A DNA stretch of 64,000 bases. Origin: Parasponia andersonii. Its lineage: Eukaryota; Streptophyta; Magnoliopsida; Rosales; Cannabaceae. A model generated the notes under the pieces. The model saw only the letters and a list, made by a program, of their open reading frames with translations. It ran no database searches and was not told the DNA's origin. A program made the position numbers and the translations under genes. Positions 35,560 through 48,306 of the stretch are shown here, piece after piece (within the stretch, counting starts at the first letter, position 1; every line of letters starts with the position of its first letter). The DNA lies in contig JXTB01000228.1 of NCBI GenBank assembly GCA_002914805.1, forward strand, positions 479,421 to 543,420. Reading direction: 5' to 3'.

Positions 35560-37861
35560 TGTCACGACCGGAAATCTAAGGTTGTGACTTTTAGTAATTT
35601 TATGTTAAAACAGTAGTAAACAGTGATTTTTCAAAATTTCAAAAAATTTAGTATTTAGAATTTTTAGATTTAGTCCTCAAAAGTAACCGAATTTTATATT
35701 CAAGAAATATTAATTTTATTATTAATTTTTCTAAAGAAATCCTTCATTTAAAGTTTTGTTTAAAATCTAATTAATTAGTTTAGAAACATTTGGAAATTTA
35801 TAAATTATAAAAAAACGAGTCTAATTAAACCTAACGTCCAATGTTCAAATAATTTACATAAAATCATTTATATTTCTAAGTACTCAATTTAATAGCAAAA
35901 TTTATCCCCATACATCTACTTAATAAATATACCACGATTAGCTAAATATATTTGACATAAAAAAGGAAAGGATGGTATAGAATAGGAACCAACCAATAAA
36001 GATGTGTGAAGCGACATAAATATGCCAAACAACCTTGACAAGTCACTAAGACAATTTCCCCAAAATAAATCAACACCTGAAAGTGGGAATAAATAAAGGG
36101 GGGTGAACACGTGAATGCTCAATAGAGAATCGATTATAAGTTTTTATATGTAAGAAAATATACTCACGTTGAAGGTCCTACATAGTTAGTGCTCTATTCC
36201 AAATAGTTCACAAAACTCAAGTGGAAATCATAGTCCAACAGTTCAAACATTCCAAACCATTGAAAAATATCTATAAAAATCAGTACATATCTATTCAAGT
36301 CAATATATAACCATGTATGCAATCATGATGTCCGAAGTATCCTAGTGGATCACTAGTAAGTTCGAGCCACCTAAAGAGGCGCCGTAAGTCCGATCATCTG
36401 ATATAGGGTATCGTAAGTCTGATCACCCAATGTAGGGCATCGTATATGTGTGAATGTATACAAATGTTTTATAAATGACAGAATAAAGATATGCACCATT
36501 TCCACAAAATCTCAAAATAACTATGCAGCATTCTTTAATCAAATCACTTTCAGTCTTCAAAACTCAGTTCTGAAACCATTTTGGATTTTCTAAAAATTTC
36601 GGCATTACAACAGCTATTTTATATCAAAACCCAAAAATCCAATTTCCTACAGAAATTAATCCAAAACAGTATATATGACACGCCAACCAGTGCGACGTAT
36701 CTCTCAGGCAGTTTATATCTCAAATCAGGTCAAAACTGGATATAAACACAATTTTTATAAATTATTTCATGAAATTCTATATTTATTGAAAATATGTAAA
36801 ATTCATAAATTAAATTAATTTTAGAATCAAGTAATCGAATCCCTACTTCAATCGAGCGTCCAACTAGCGTTATAAGATTATGGAGAAAGTTTGGCGTCAT
36901 TTAGGTGTCATTTGGAAGAGCAGATGTCGTTTTCAAACTTTTGGTTCCTTGGTTTGAAAACTTAATTTTCAAACGGAACTTCAAATCATGAAACAGACTT
37001 TATCACTGAATTCAGAGTACCCAAAACCCCTAGGTCAGACATATAACTTGTCAAATTTAGATGCGGATCCCACAGCACACAAATCGAGGTAAATCTGAGC
37101 CATCCGATTTCGTTTTTCGGGCTCGTTTCAGACCATAGTTAATATATATCTCATTTTCACCATTTTCAACGTAGATTCCAAAAATGATATTAGTTTTAAA
37201 ATCTAACGGTCCGATCGAAAAGTCAATTTCAAACCTATTTACACACAAAACTGTCCAACGAAATTAAAATCAAACGGAGCAAAATTGAGATGCGAGGTCG
37301 TACCACCAGATTGCCTGTGAAGAGATGAGTCCACGACAATCTGTTTCACAGCGAACGGTGCCCAGAAACGGCTCCGGTGAGCAAAATAAGCCATGATGTT
37401 TTTCGCCGATTTTCGGCAATTGCGGGCTCCGATGCGGCTGATTCTAGTGGTGAGAGCTTCTCCAGTGACAACGCATCGTTTCCAGGTGGCGGTGAGCTCC
37501 AACAGTGGCAAGAGGAGGAGCAACAATGGGTGGCAGCGGCGGGTCTTCACGGGGGCTTTGAGGGAGAAGATGAGGAAGTTTAGGGATTTATGGACAATTT
37601 CCGTGACTGTAGAGCCACGTGTCAGCTTCTAGTTAATTGAGCACTGTTTTACTTATTTGCACTTGGACCCAGTTTTCTGAAAATCTTCTAAAAATACCCT
37701 TAAATAATTATACTTTGACCCCAAATTTTCAAACTTTCTTCACACTTTTGTCCAAACGAATCTAGACCTAAATCTGTCCAGATTCATCTTTTTTTTTTTT
37801 TTTTTTTTTAAATTTGGGTCAAAAGACCTCAATACCTTTTCTTAAAATAAGGGGTATTACA
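35560..37861 (+). mobile_element. Solo LTR, 2.3 kb
   Basis: The block begins TGTCACGACCGG and ends GGGGTATTACA, the TG...CA ends and CACGACC/GGGT-TTACA style seen in long LTRs of plant Ty3/gypsy chromoviruses. Flanking pentamers CAGAT and CATAT agree at four of five bases. There is no primer site, polypurine tract or pol next to it, so it is a solo LTR. Short tandem units with GTAAGT(C/T)(C/T)GATCA lie at 36387-36435. The same family occurs in antisense at 20500-21861. The ORFs at 37239-37632 fall in its last third and have no domain. Confidence 0.7.
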
Positions 37862-40300
37862 CATATTATCCAAAAACAAAAGTCCCTCAAGCTGGGTCTT
37901 AGTCACTTGCCAAACCATTGCCAAAATCTTCTTCGCTATAGCCAAATTTTGTGCAAGTTTTAGTTTACATAGAAATCAATAGCAAGGATCAATAGAAATT
38001 CATCCATTAATAAGAACAAGAAGACAAAGCTTCATGGAAAGCTCTTCAAATAAAAATTTTAATCTTTAGAAACATTTGGGGATCCCTCAAATATATCTAT
38101 CAGTTAAGATTATGCCTAAACAATATTTATTATTTATAGATATTTATTGAATATATTATATATTTAATAAAATGATATTTCATGCATAATATTTGTGATA
38201 ATGTTTTGAATATTATTACAATAATAAATATCATAAGATTCCATGATTTATTTATTAGAGAAATATTTTAATAAAGTTGTTTATTAAAGTTAAGACATAT
38301 TTTCTATAATTAAATCAAATAAGTTTATTCATAACTAATAAGAGAAGCTTGACATTTATCTTAGATTGTATTATAAGACTTTGAGTATTTATAGTGTCTC
38401 TCTTAAACTATATTGGTATAACTCTATATAAAAAGTCTTAGTATATATAAAAGTACATTGAACAAGGACCATATAAAATATGTTCTTGTAAAAATATTGT
38501 TGACAAGAACATATTCTCATAAAGTTGATAATTAGTATATGTCTTTCTTAATCCTGAAATATGTGATGAACTCATGTTCATAACTTGTATTATTTGAGAT
38601 GTTAAAAGGTACGGATCAAGAAATTAACGATCTAGACTCTGATACTTTGGTAATGTATTATTAGAAGTATTGGAAATATATGCTTTTAAATATAAAATTC
38701 GTAACTCTATTATATAGAGAAGTAAATCCATCCTTGAAGAGCTATAGGAGCTTGAATAATTTAAATGTTAGCTAAGTAATTAATAAAATAACAATTTTAT
38801 TAATTAAAAACTTTTTGTAAGTCTGGTCATCTATTAGATATAATCTTGCATCAAGGAATCAAAAGATATAATTAGAGGGACAAAATGGTAATTTTACCTA
38901 GCTCAAATTATCGATATCCATATAGGGATACACATGCAAATATTAATTATCTAATAAATATAATTTTAATTATTAAGTATCATGTGATATTTATTTAATT
39001 CAAAAGTGCAGTTTGGATCTTTAGTGGAATAAGTCTATAACTAGTAATGTAAATCCATTTTATTAAGAGTTAATCAAAACTAGGTCTTTATCTACTAGAG
39101 CCTGAATTAAATAGATTTATTTAGATTCCCAGCCTATATCAATATCTTAGGCTGTATGAGATTAGTCAAACTGAGCTCGAGGTAACTTTCTAGATAGTTA
39201 CATAAAAGAGGAAACAAACTAAAAAAATAGTGGGCCTTCAGAGTCCACGACCATGCTCCTTATGTGTCACGTTCAATTACTGAAAACATTAGTTTGGTGG
39301 CTGCCAAAGAAAACTAAAAGAAAATTGAGTGAGAAAGAGAGAGAGAGGGAGAGAGGGAGAGAGAGATTCTTAGAGCCATTATTGGAAGCCATTAGAATTT
39401 TTGAATTCTCATTTGGAGATTGATCAAAATCGAGGTACCTACACATCTTTGCTATTACAAATTTAGTATTTAAGAAGGAAGACTCATTGGTTACAGGACA
39501 ATCTATTGTATACATTTAGACTATAACAAATATCATCAAAATTTTTATGAAAAACTAAAATTTGAAAAAAAAATTATTTTCCACACTTCTATTTATCTTT
39601 AATTTTGTCCTCTTTTTCATAAATTTAACCAACTATCAATGAACAAGACTATTAAAACTAGCTATCAATTAAGTACTTAAGAAAAAGTTAATAACCACTC
39701 TTAACTTAGTAGACACCCTTACTATCACATTGCTGAATAAGCTTATCCTAACATCCCATAATAATACGAGGGATACATTTAATGATGTCATAGTCCAAAT
39801 CCAAGAACCATCAATCCGCCCTAGACTTGCTTCTGTCAATGCGTCTAAGCTACTCGCAATCGGGGAGGAGCTAGAGTTGATCATGCGGTCTAGGAGAGCG
39901 AGTAGTGTTATTTTATACAATCCATGCATAGTTCTTTGAGGGAAAAGAAATAATTTTAATTATATTTTTATAATTTTGGAGAATAATTAAATGATTGTTT
40001 TGCCCAGCCTTTTGCCCCCAAAATGCCATCTTTTTTCCCTTTTTCACCTATTTAACCTACACAAAATAGAAAACAAAATATATAATAACTAAAACTTTAA
40101 CAAGAATATAGTAAAATATTAAAATTAAACACTAAATAACTCTAATTTATTAGATTTATCATACAACCAGAAAGGATTCATGAAAAAGAACTAAGAAAAG
40201 AAAGTTCGAAAATTGCAAAAGTCCATTTGTGGACTAAAGCAAACATCTAGACCTTGAAACTTATGGTTAGATTAAGCAATTAAAAGCTACGGTTTTAATC
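37862..40300. other. AT-rich region, no gene recognised
   Basis: A GA-rich run lies at 39328-39367. An ORF at 39730-39939 is less AT-rich than its surroundings, but its product (ending in SSVILYNPCIVL) has no domain I know. Some of this may be LTR or leader sequence of the Copia remnant to the right, but I could not match two LTRs. Confidence 0.35.
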
Positions 40301-40339
40301 AGAATCTTGATGAACCATGAGCTTACAAAAAGATCAATG

Positions 40340-41310
40340 AAAGAGGTGATCTTCTTAGTACTTTATATTGATAATATTCTACTTACTAGAAATGATTTAG
40401 AATATTAACAACAGTAAAAGTATTGTTAGCAAAATAGTTTGATAGGAAGCACTTGAGATAAACTAGTTATATTCTTGGTACAAAAGTTATACAAGTTCAA
40501 AAGAAGAAAATGATAAACTATCCCAAGTTTCATATATTGACAAGATATTGGTCAGGTTCTCAATTGAGAATTCCAAAAAAAGGCTACTTACCTTTTAGAC
40601 ATGAAATTAAGCTTTCTAACGATTAATCTCCTAAGAACGAACAAGAGAAGGAATCATGAATAAGGTTTTTATGCATCAACGAATCTTATGTATGTTATGT
40701 TTTGAACGTGACCAGATGTTTGTTTTATAGTTAGAACTGTTGGCAGTTATCAATACAATAGATGGGCAAAAATTAGAATGCAGTAAAGCATATCTTCTAG
40801 TCTCTAGAGAACGAAAAATTATATGTTTATATACTTTGGAGTATAACCTATGCTCGTAAGTTACCCAGATTCAGATTTTCAATCTAATCTAGACTTTAAA
40901 AATTCCATTCATTATTAATAGTAGAGCGGTTATATGAAAAAACATCAAGTAATCTTGCATTGTTGATTCTATCACAGAGGCTGAATAGTTAAGTGCTTGC
41001 AAAGTTGCAAGGAGGCCATTTGGCTACATAAGTTCCTTATAGACCTTGAAGTGGTTCCACTGCTAGAAACCTATCATACTTCATTATGATAACAGTGGAC
41101 TAGTTTCTAACTCGAAGAACCTAGAAACCACGAGAATGAGAAATATACAGAGAGTAAGTATCAGGTAGTAAGAGAGATTATGCAAAAAGAATATGTGATT
41201 GCATTCAAAATTGCAACAAAAGAAAGCCTAGTTGATTTGTTTACCAAAGTATTACCGCAAAAGAGCTTTGATAGACATTGGAAGGTTTGGGACTTATAAA
41301 CATGTCTCAT
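40340..41310 (+). pseudogene. Ty1/copia pol remnant: RT end and RNase H
   Basis: Translated pieces in order on the plus strand are VVFLVLYIDNILLTRND, carrying the copia YIDD-type catalytic block as LYIDNILL, then SITEAE and LSACKVAREAIWLHKFL, then EPRNHENEKYTESKYQVVRE, and ATKESLVDLFTKVLPQ. These are the RT active site, the RNase H core and the C-terminal end of copia pol. Many stops and frameshifts separate them. The usual YVDD second Asp is Asn here. It is an old, inactive copy, and its ends were not found. Confidence 0.8.
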
Positions 41311-41928
41311 TTTCTTTTTAAGAGTCACTAATAAATTATTGGAATATATACCATGAAAGTATATAAGATCCTGTAATAACATTTGAGAACAATTAAAGAC
41401 ATTTTTGTTTATTTTCTAATTTATGCAATATTTATCATGACAAATTATTTATATTAAATGTGAAACAGCTTAGACTAATATTTATTGATAGAATTATTCA
41501 TATAAATGGTTATTTGCAAGAGACATAGTTCTGCATCTAGTTTGAATATTATTCACACATGAAAATGATAAAAGTTGGGTACTATTATCCAGAACAAATG
41601 TTATACATAGTTTTTACTTTAATTAGGAATGACTCATCTAAAAAGATAAAAATATAAAGGGAATGAGAAATGAACATAAGCGTTAATTCTTCTTGTGAAT
41701 TTCTTTGCGTATTATTTATCGTATTATTTACATAGCGTGTACTATTTTTTTCCTTTTATATCCGTGATCAATTTATTAGAAGTAATGGCTTAATCGATTG
41801 TTTACTATTGTCATGTCTCTATAAGTCAATTTTGTTTTGTATAGTTGAATGAAATTTCATTGAATAAATGAAATAAATAAATTTCGTTTATTTGCTTCAA
41901 TTTTTGACTGTGTACTAAGAAAGGTTCT

Positions 41929-41998
41929 ATATGTTAGATTCGCCTTTGTCTTTTTTTGTTTCTTTTTTTTTTTTTTTTGGTAATGCATATGTTAGATT
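41929..41998. repeat. T-rich micro-insertion with 12-bp direct repeats
   Basis: ATATGTTAGATT occurs at 41929-41940 and 41987-41998, flanking a 46-base insert that is mostly T. It is consistent with a retroposon tail plus target-site duplication. Confidence 0.5.
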
Positions 41999-42565
41999 TG
42001 TCAACACTACTAGGGTCCATCCCCAACCCCAATTTAACGACCCATTTATGCTTTTAAGATTTTGGTTAATGAGTGGGGTCTTATGTTTTGTACTTGCACT
42101 GGGTTCCGCAAAAGCACTCCTGCCATTCTACCAACGTGTTCCCCATATCATTTCTCCAAAAGCCTGTGTTGTAATCTTGTAGGGACTCAAGTCTAAACCT
42201 GTACCAGGAGCTAGGTCACTTTTTATTTATATGAATATTGTTTTGGAATTTTTTTTTTTGTTTTGCAAATTGTTTTAGATTTTACTTCTTTCTCTTTGTT
42301 AAAAAGAAAATACCAGTGATTATCTTAGGCATCTAAGAGTATTAGTTTTTTGGAGTATTATTAATTTTGAACCTTTTTTAATATATTTGTAAAAAAATAG
42401 ATAATTTATAAATTGTTTATAAAATTAGGATTTTTATTGTCATATTATTTAATAAAAATTTTGGATTCTTAAAATTACTCCTGATGTGACTTTAGTAAAA
42501 AAAATTTAACTAAGTCGAAAAAGTCAAAAATAAAAGAAACAACGTTGGAAAAATGGCTGATTGTA

Positions 42566-42810
42566 TTCGACTCTGGTCAAAAAATATTCTACTATGATCG
42601 AACGGATGTTCGACCTAGTCGAACGCTAGTTGAAAGTGGCTTCGACCCCAGTCGAAATGCTTGACTACGGTCAAATAATGGCTCGACTCTAGTTACAATT
42701 TTTGACTAAGATCAAAATTTTCTGATCGCCGATCAGAAATTAATCAGAACAACCAGGAGAGATGGTGAAATACATTCGATCACGGTCGAGATTTTTTGAC
42801 CCTAATCGAG
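42566..42810. repeat. Array of ~20-bp imperfect palindromes
   Basis: About ten units built on TTCGAC-n(3-4)-GTCGAA or close variants follow one another every 20-22 bases, for example TTCGACCTAGTCGAA, TTCGACCCCAGTCGAA and CTGATCGCCGATCAG. Each unit is a near-palindrome. It is not coding. Confidence 0.75.
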
Positions 42811-43100
42811 CAGAGGCATCGTTGTGGTTGGGATTGAGACTAGCAATGGTGGTAAAAGTATTTTGGAGTTTGTTGGAGAAGAATATGTTTAAAGTTTATT
42901 AGAGATAAGGTATCTAAATAATTTTATGTGTGAGACACAATAATGGAATTTGTTTTGAAAACATTTATAGGTGAGTCCCCTTTTTTTCATCACGAGAGTT
43001 TGATAGATCCCTTTAATGTAAATGCCCTTAATTTAATTTTTACCAATAGTCTCTGAATTCGGAATTAAACATTTAGTTGGTAAAGTTAATAAGGTGTCTT

Positions 43101-43241
43101 TTTTTTTTAAGTGGAACTTAACTATTGACCTTTACTTATTACAAATAAAATAAAATAATTCACGTATCTTGGGAATTGAATACCCGACCTAGTTCCCAAT
43201 CTCCACCTTATCCTACCCACTGAGCTAGTCCCAGTGAACAC
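43101..43241 (-). mobile_element. SINE copy B
   Basis: On the minus strand it has a tRNA-like head GGGACTAGCTCAGTGGGTAG (A box) and GGGTATTCAATTCCC (B box). Its tail, TTTGTAATAAGTAAAGGTCA, is shared with the other copies, followed by an A run. Direct repeats TAAGGTGTCTT (43090-43100) and TAAGGTGTGTCTT (from 43242) flank it. Its head is closer to a true tRNA than that of the other copies. Confidence 0.8.
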
Positions 43242-43254
43242 TAAGGTGTGTCTT

Positions 43255-46200
43255 GTTAGTTGTTAGATTGATGGTGAAATTTTGAAAAAGAACATTTAGG
43301 TCTCTAAAATAAATAATTTTCTTATCAAATTTCATGGAGGAAAATAATATGTTTACTTAATTCTAGCATTATATTTTTCTGAAAAAAAAAAAACAAGAAA
43401 ATGCTAAATATGACTCATTATTTCATTTAGAGGAGATTTAAGATTCAAACCAATTCTATTCCAATTTAATCCAAGCACCAAAGATTAGAAATCAATTTGA
43501 AATATATTTTTAAAACTAATTGGATTAGTTTGGTGGCGAATTGGGTATTTTAAAATAAAATTAAAACTGATCAATCCAATTACCTATATTGATACAATCC
43601 CAATGATTAATAATACTTATATTGCTAATATAATTTGATATTTTCGGTTTCAAAAGTTAGCTTTAGCTTTTGAAATTTATTAACATTGTATTATGTTCTT
43701 TTATTGTCTTTTTTGTACGCTTTAGGAATTAGGAAACTCAGTGTTGATAGTATAGTCAAATTTTCAAATCTAACTAATTTGTTTATTAAAGATTAAAAAA
43801 AAAACTACAAAAAGAAACTTAAAATCATTAGACCAGAAATTGAAACAAAAAAAATTACAAAAAAAGCACCAATATAATTTCTTATTGGATTGAATTGGAT
43901 GAGATAATATATAAATATTTTTTTGGACGAAGATAATGTGCAAATACTGAATTGGATGAAGAATTCTAACAACAGATCTAAGATTGGATACATTGGAATA
44001 TTCCGACTGAAAGAGCACCCCTAATTTCAATTGTTTCCTCTAATGTATAAAATTATTCCAAAGTCTAATTTTTAAGTTTTTACAATCTTATAATTATAGT
44101 AAGTGAACCATAAATCATTACCTACATATAACCAAATTCGGCTGATAGTATAGCATTTTGATTGTCGATAGGTCAACTCTAAATTCTACAGCATTTTGTT
44201 ACTGCATGTACCAAATAGGTATTTTTAATATATGTTATTTTAGATCAAGGACAGATTGTAAAATATCTTGATATCTAAGGAGAGTTTTTTATCAAGAAAA
44301 GAACAAAGTTGACCAAGAGGTTAAACTTATTGGGATATTCTCAAATATAGTGCTTTAAAAAACTAAATGTTTTTTTTTCTATTGTTTACTACTTTTGGAA
44401 TAGGTAACATTTAGATGAAATTCGTTTAGAAAATAGTTATTAAATTTTTAAGAGCAGTTTCTTTAGAAGAAGGTTCTATTGCCATCTTTAGGAATGTATA
44501 ATATCCAATGTACATATATATCACACACATATATTAGCCAAATTACCTTATTTTTGTCAAACTTATTATAAAATAAATGTTTAATACACGAGAGTATTTT
44601 TCAAGGAAAAAAAAAAACACATTCCATTCTCTATAATCTATTTGTTCATTTCTTTCATTAGATTATCTTTTTCATTATTTATATGCATCGATGATTTATC
44701 TTGCATTATTTATTCTTTACTAAATTTCAATGTATATTATGTAAGATATATGACCAATAAAATTAAGATAATTACATTCATAGTCTTTTAAAAAAGTTAA
44801 TAGTTTTAATTGACTGAATTTTATACATGAACTATTTGAGAGTTGATCATATTATCCACACATAGACAATTTACAAATTTGCAAGTGCACGTGTTTGCTA
44901 ATCTTTAATGGAGAGCAAATGGGACGTGTAGAATTCTCGCGTACCAATTAGAATGATAAAAGAGAATTCTGGCCTTTACCATTTATTATTTGTTTGACGC
45001 ATTGGACTTGAATCGGGATAGGATTAATCACATGTTAGATGCCACCTTAGAATTAGAATAAGTAATCCATACCCCAAATTTAGATAAATGTGTGAGTCAT
45101 CATTACTAGTGGAATTATCTCTTTTGCATTTTTTTTTTGAAAGGATCTCTTTTACATATTCTAATGTTAGTGAGTCTCACATTAATAGAATTTATTTAAA
45201 TTATTTACAAATTTAAATTAAATCAAGAACATTTATATCCTACATTCTAGTGATAATAAGTCCCGTATAATAAGAAGTAATTTTGATCCAATCTAATATC
45301 ACACCAAATATAGAAAAATACTAATCATATTAAATCTAGTCCATTTCATTTTAGTACGATACAATAATTATATGCAATCCAGCGCACCAAATGCATGCGG
45401 CCTTAATGTCTTTTCATTTAAAAAAAAAAAAAATCTAAATGAAACCCATCTGAATCTAGTGTTGCTTAGAGGGCTAAAATTGCCTCATGTTTATTTGCCA
45501 ACTATATTTAGGATAATACTAGAAATTTCAATTAATATATTAAATATTTTATACCAAACACATATATGACAAATGATTTATGTTCATTCAACTGGTACTA
45601 ATATTGAATCTAGTTTAACAAGTTTTAAGGCACCAATTACTTAGTAACAAAAGATATAAAACATATATTAATAATAAAAAATTAGTACAATATATATTTA
45701 ATAGTTGCACCTAACGACATTGGCTCAATTCAGTAGACATAATATGATTTAATATAAAACCAAAATTGTCATCCCCATTTGACTCGAGGGACAAACCGCA
45801 CAAGTAGGGAAAAAAATAATTATAAAATAAAATACTTAAAAAGAATAGATGAGGAATCGATGGGACAATAGATTATGATGGCAAATAAAGTAAAAACGAA
45901 TGGAGAATTCCATCCTTAATTAGCGGACTTCTCTCCAATCCCGAATTAGACCCCGCCCCCTTTCATCACATATCTTTATGTTGGGGCCCACACCAAACCT
46001 TGCGATTCCAAAAATTGTTAACTTTTTCTTTTTTCGTATTATCAATGTATTTCTTAGACTTTTTTTTCCCCAAATAATAAAAAAGCATAAAACTCGTAAC
46101 TATTCTTTCTACGCTTCACACATAATGCCCAGGAAGAAAGAAGAATTATGGTGTAGTGAAAAAACAAACTTTACACAAATTTATTTATTTATACGTTAAT

Positions 46201-46845
46201 TAAAAGGTTAAATAGAGGATTAGTCCCTAAATTACTTTATCTTCCGAATTTTCAACTTGACCCATAAATTATATAATTATTTTAATAATGACTCATTTAT
46301 CACAAATTATTAATTTTTTAACAGAAAATAATTATAGACAAAGCACATAATTGATCATTATTTACTTTTATGAATCAGAAATTCATTTTAGCCATAATTA
46401 CTAATACGTGCACTTTGTACAAGATTCATTTTTATTAAAAATTTAATAATTTGTGAAAAAAATAATAATTGTATAAGTTTTAGTAGTTTATTGTACAAGT
46501 TAAAAATTCATAATTTCATTATTGACCACAAAAATTAAATCATATGTTCTGTAATAACTTATTTTTATTAAATATTTAACAACTTGAGATAAAAAAAAAT
46601 CGTTGTATAATTACATAATCCACAGGCTAATACTATGTAAGTTAAAAATTTAAGTGCAAAAAAAATATAAGAGTACAATTAGGGGCTATTAATATCATTT
46701 ACTTTTAATTAAATTGTGAAAAAGGAAAAAGAAATGAAACTTTTGGGAAACTTTTAATTTTTTATATTTTTTTGTCCTGGTCGTGATTTTGATACCACAA
46801 ATGCAGTGCATACTGAAAAAATACAGTTACATAACTTAAGTCGAA
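43255..46845. other. AT-rich spacer
   Basis: No gene is recognised. It contains a micro-insertion at 45117-45157, listed separately. Short ORFs here are low-complexity, Phe/Ile/Asn/Lys-rich and not convincing. Confidence 0.5.
45117..45157. repeat. Oligo(T) micro-insertion with 13-bp direct repeats
   Basis: ATCTCTTTTGCAT and ATCTCTTTTACAT flank a 15-base insert of nine T and GAAAGG. The GAAAG next to oligo(T) also occurs in the insert at 47111 and resembles the tail start of SINE copy D. Confidence 0.6.
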
Positions 46846-46865
46846 GTCACTTAAGTCGAAGTCAC

Positions 46866-47021
46866 CAACGGGGGCTAGTTTAGTTGATTCAAAGTTTGAG
46901 GGATGCGTGTGTGAGTTTGGAGGGTCAGAGGTTCAACCTTAATAATGTGTGTTATTTTCTTTTAAATTTGTAATAAGTGGTAGTCATTAGTTTAGTCTCA
47001 CTTTTTTAAAAAAAAAAAAAA
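46866..47021 (+). mobile_element. SINE copy C, with 13-bp target-site duplication
   Basis: Flanked by TTAAGTCGAAGTC on both sides (ending near 46863 and beginning near 47023). The left copy is itself doubled. The head is GGGGGCTAGTTTAGTTGATT and the B box AGAGGTTCAACCTT. The tail TTTGTAATAAGTGGTAGTCA is followed by a long A run. Length and tail match copy A. Confidence 0.88.
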
Positions 47022-47101
47022 AATTTAAGTCGAAGTCCTTTTATAATTTTACTCGTAAATCATAACAGAGTAAACTATATTGCCGAAATCTCTCTGTCAA
47101 C

Positions 47102-47142
47102 TATGGTCATATTTTTTTTTTTGAAAGAACTATTATGGTCAT
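47102..47142. repeat. Oligo(T) micro-insertion with 9-bp repeats
   Basis: TATGGTCAT occurs at 47102-47110 and 47134-47142, around a T run and GAAAGAAC. A third, similar ATGGTCAT lies at 47168-47175. Confidence 0.4.
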
Positions 47143-47206
47143 TTTTTTCTTTTTGTGAGAAAAGACCATGGTCATATTTGAATTCAATTAAATAAATGTA
47201 ATACAA

Positions 47207-47239
<33 letters not shown>

Positions 47240-47353
47240 ATCCTAAAGAAGACGTGCAATATCATAATAACAATTGTATTATGTGGCAAATGTTAAAAAT
47301 GGTATATACTAGTAATACAAAAACTGTAACTGAATCACATGTCATGCATGTCA

Positions 47354-47494
47354 TTTTTTTTTTGAAAAAAAGTAGAGTTTAATCGATGATCGTTACTTAC
47401 TACAAATTTAAAATAAAATAACACACATATTTGACCCATCAAACACACATATAACTCTAAGATTTTGGACTAATTGAGTTAGTTCAGTTAGCCC
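47354..47494 (-). mobile_element. SINE copy D
   Basis: Same family as copies A and C, on the minus strand. The head reads GGGCTAACTGAACTAACTCA and the tail TTTGTAGTAAGTAACGATCA, followed by CTTTTTTTC and an A run. Possible short direct repeats are GCATGTCAT and GCATGTAAT. The B box is eroded, so it is an older copy. Confidence 0.75.
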
Positions 47495-47980
47495 ACGCAT
47501 GTAATATTATATATGTATAATATATTTTTTAAAAAAGATAATATTACTTTTATATATTGTATTTTGACATTTTATTTAAATTATACTTTAGTTTTGATTA
47601 TTATCAATATTGATCTTTAAATTTGAAATATATTATAAATTTATATACCCATACTAATTTAGAGTAGTTAATTTACCAAAATATTATTTAAAAATTAAAA
47701 ATAAATCATATAAAAAAAATTCGAGAATAAATTTATTAAATTATCTTAATAAATTAACTATTCTAATTAATATTAAGATATAAATTTGTAATAAATATTC
47801 AATCTAAAAATAAATATTAATAAGAAACCAAACAAAGTGTGATATTATCGCTGTTAAAGCCTATAAATGAATTTGAATTTGCAAGTGTGTTCCGAAAACA
47901 CGTAAATAAATTAAATCTTGGAAGTGTGCTTTTTAAGTATGCGGCAAGATATAATTATATATATATATATATATATATAT

Positions 47981-48225
47981 AGGTTGTGAATCTAATAAGT
48001 ATTTTTTTTTTTACTTTTGGATAGGTATTTTTTTTAGCCGTTAGATCACTGTCTAATGGTGATCCAATGACTATAATAAAGTACATAAAAAGACGTGCAT
48101 CATTAATGTTCTTTCTCTCTTTTATTTTTTACAATAAAAAAATGTGCATGCTAAATTTTCATTAGCTAAATTGATATCTATACATAAGTAAAAAAAAAAT
48201 ACCTACTGGATTGGTGCCTATATAT
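47981..48225. mobile_element. MITE copy 1
   Basis: About 245 bp with imperfect inverted ends: left AGGTTGTGAATCTAATAAGT plus a T run and right TACCTACTGGATTGGTGCCT after an A run. The core contains CCGTTAGATCACTGTCTAAT and GACGTGCATCATTAATG. It sits in a TA-repeat tract. There is no ORF, so it depends on a transposase elsewhere. Confidence 0.75.
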
Positions 48226-48306
48226 GCATAGGTAAAAAAAAAAAAATACCAACTGGATATATATATAGGCACCAATCCAGTTGGTATTTTTTTTTTTTTC
48301 AAACCT
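48226..48306. repeat. Long hairpin from two abutting MITE ends
   Basis: AGGT-A(13)-TACCAACTGGA and TCCAGTTGGTA-T(14)-CAAACCT face each other across a TATATATATAGGCACCAA loop. This gives a stem of about 25-28 bp at the border between a MITE end fragment and MITE copy 2. Confidence 0.7.

Noticed and set aside
37239..37632. Overlapping ORFs of 68-103 codons
   Set aside because: They lie inside the solo LTR, have no domain and are open on both strands because of local GC content.
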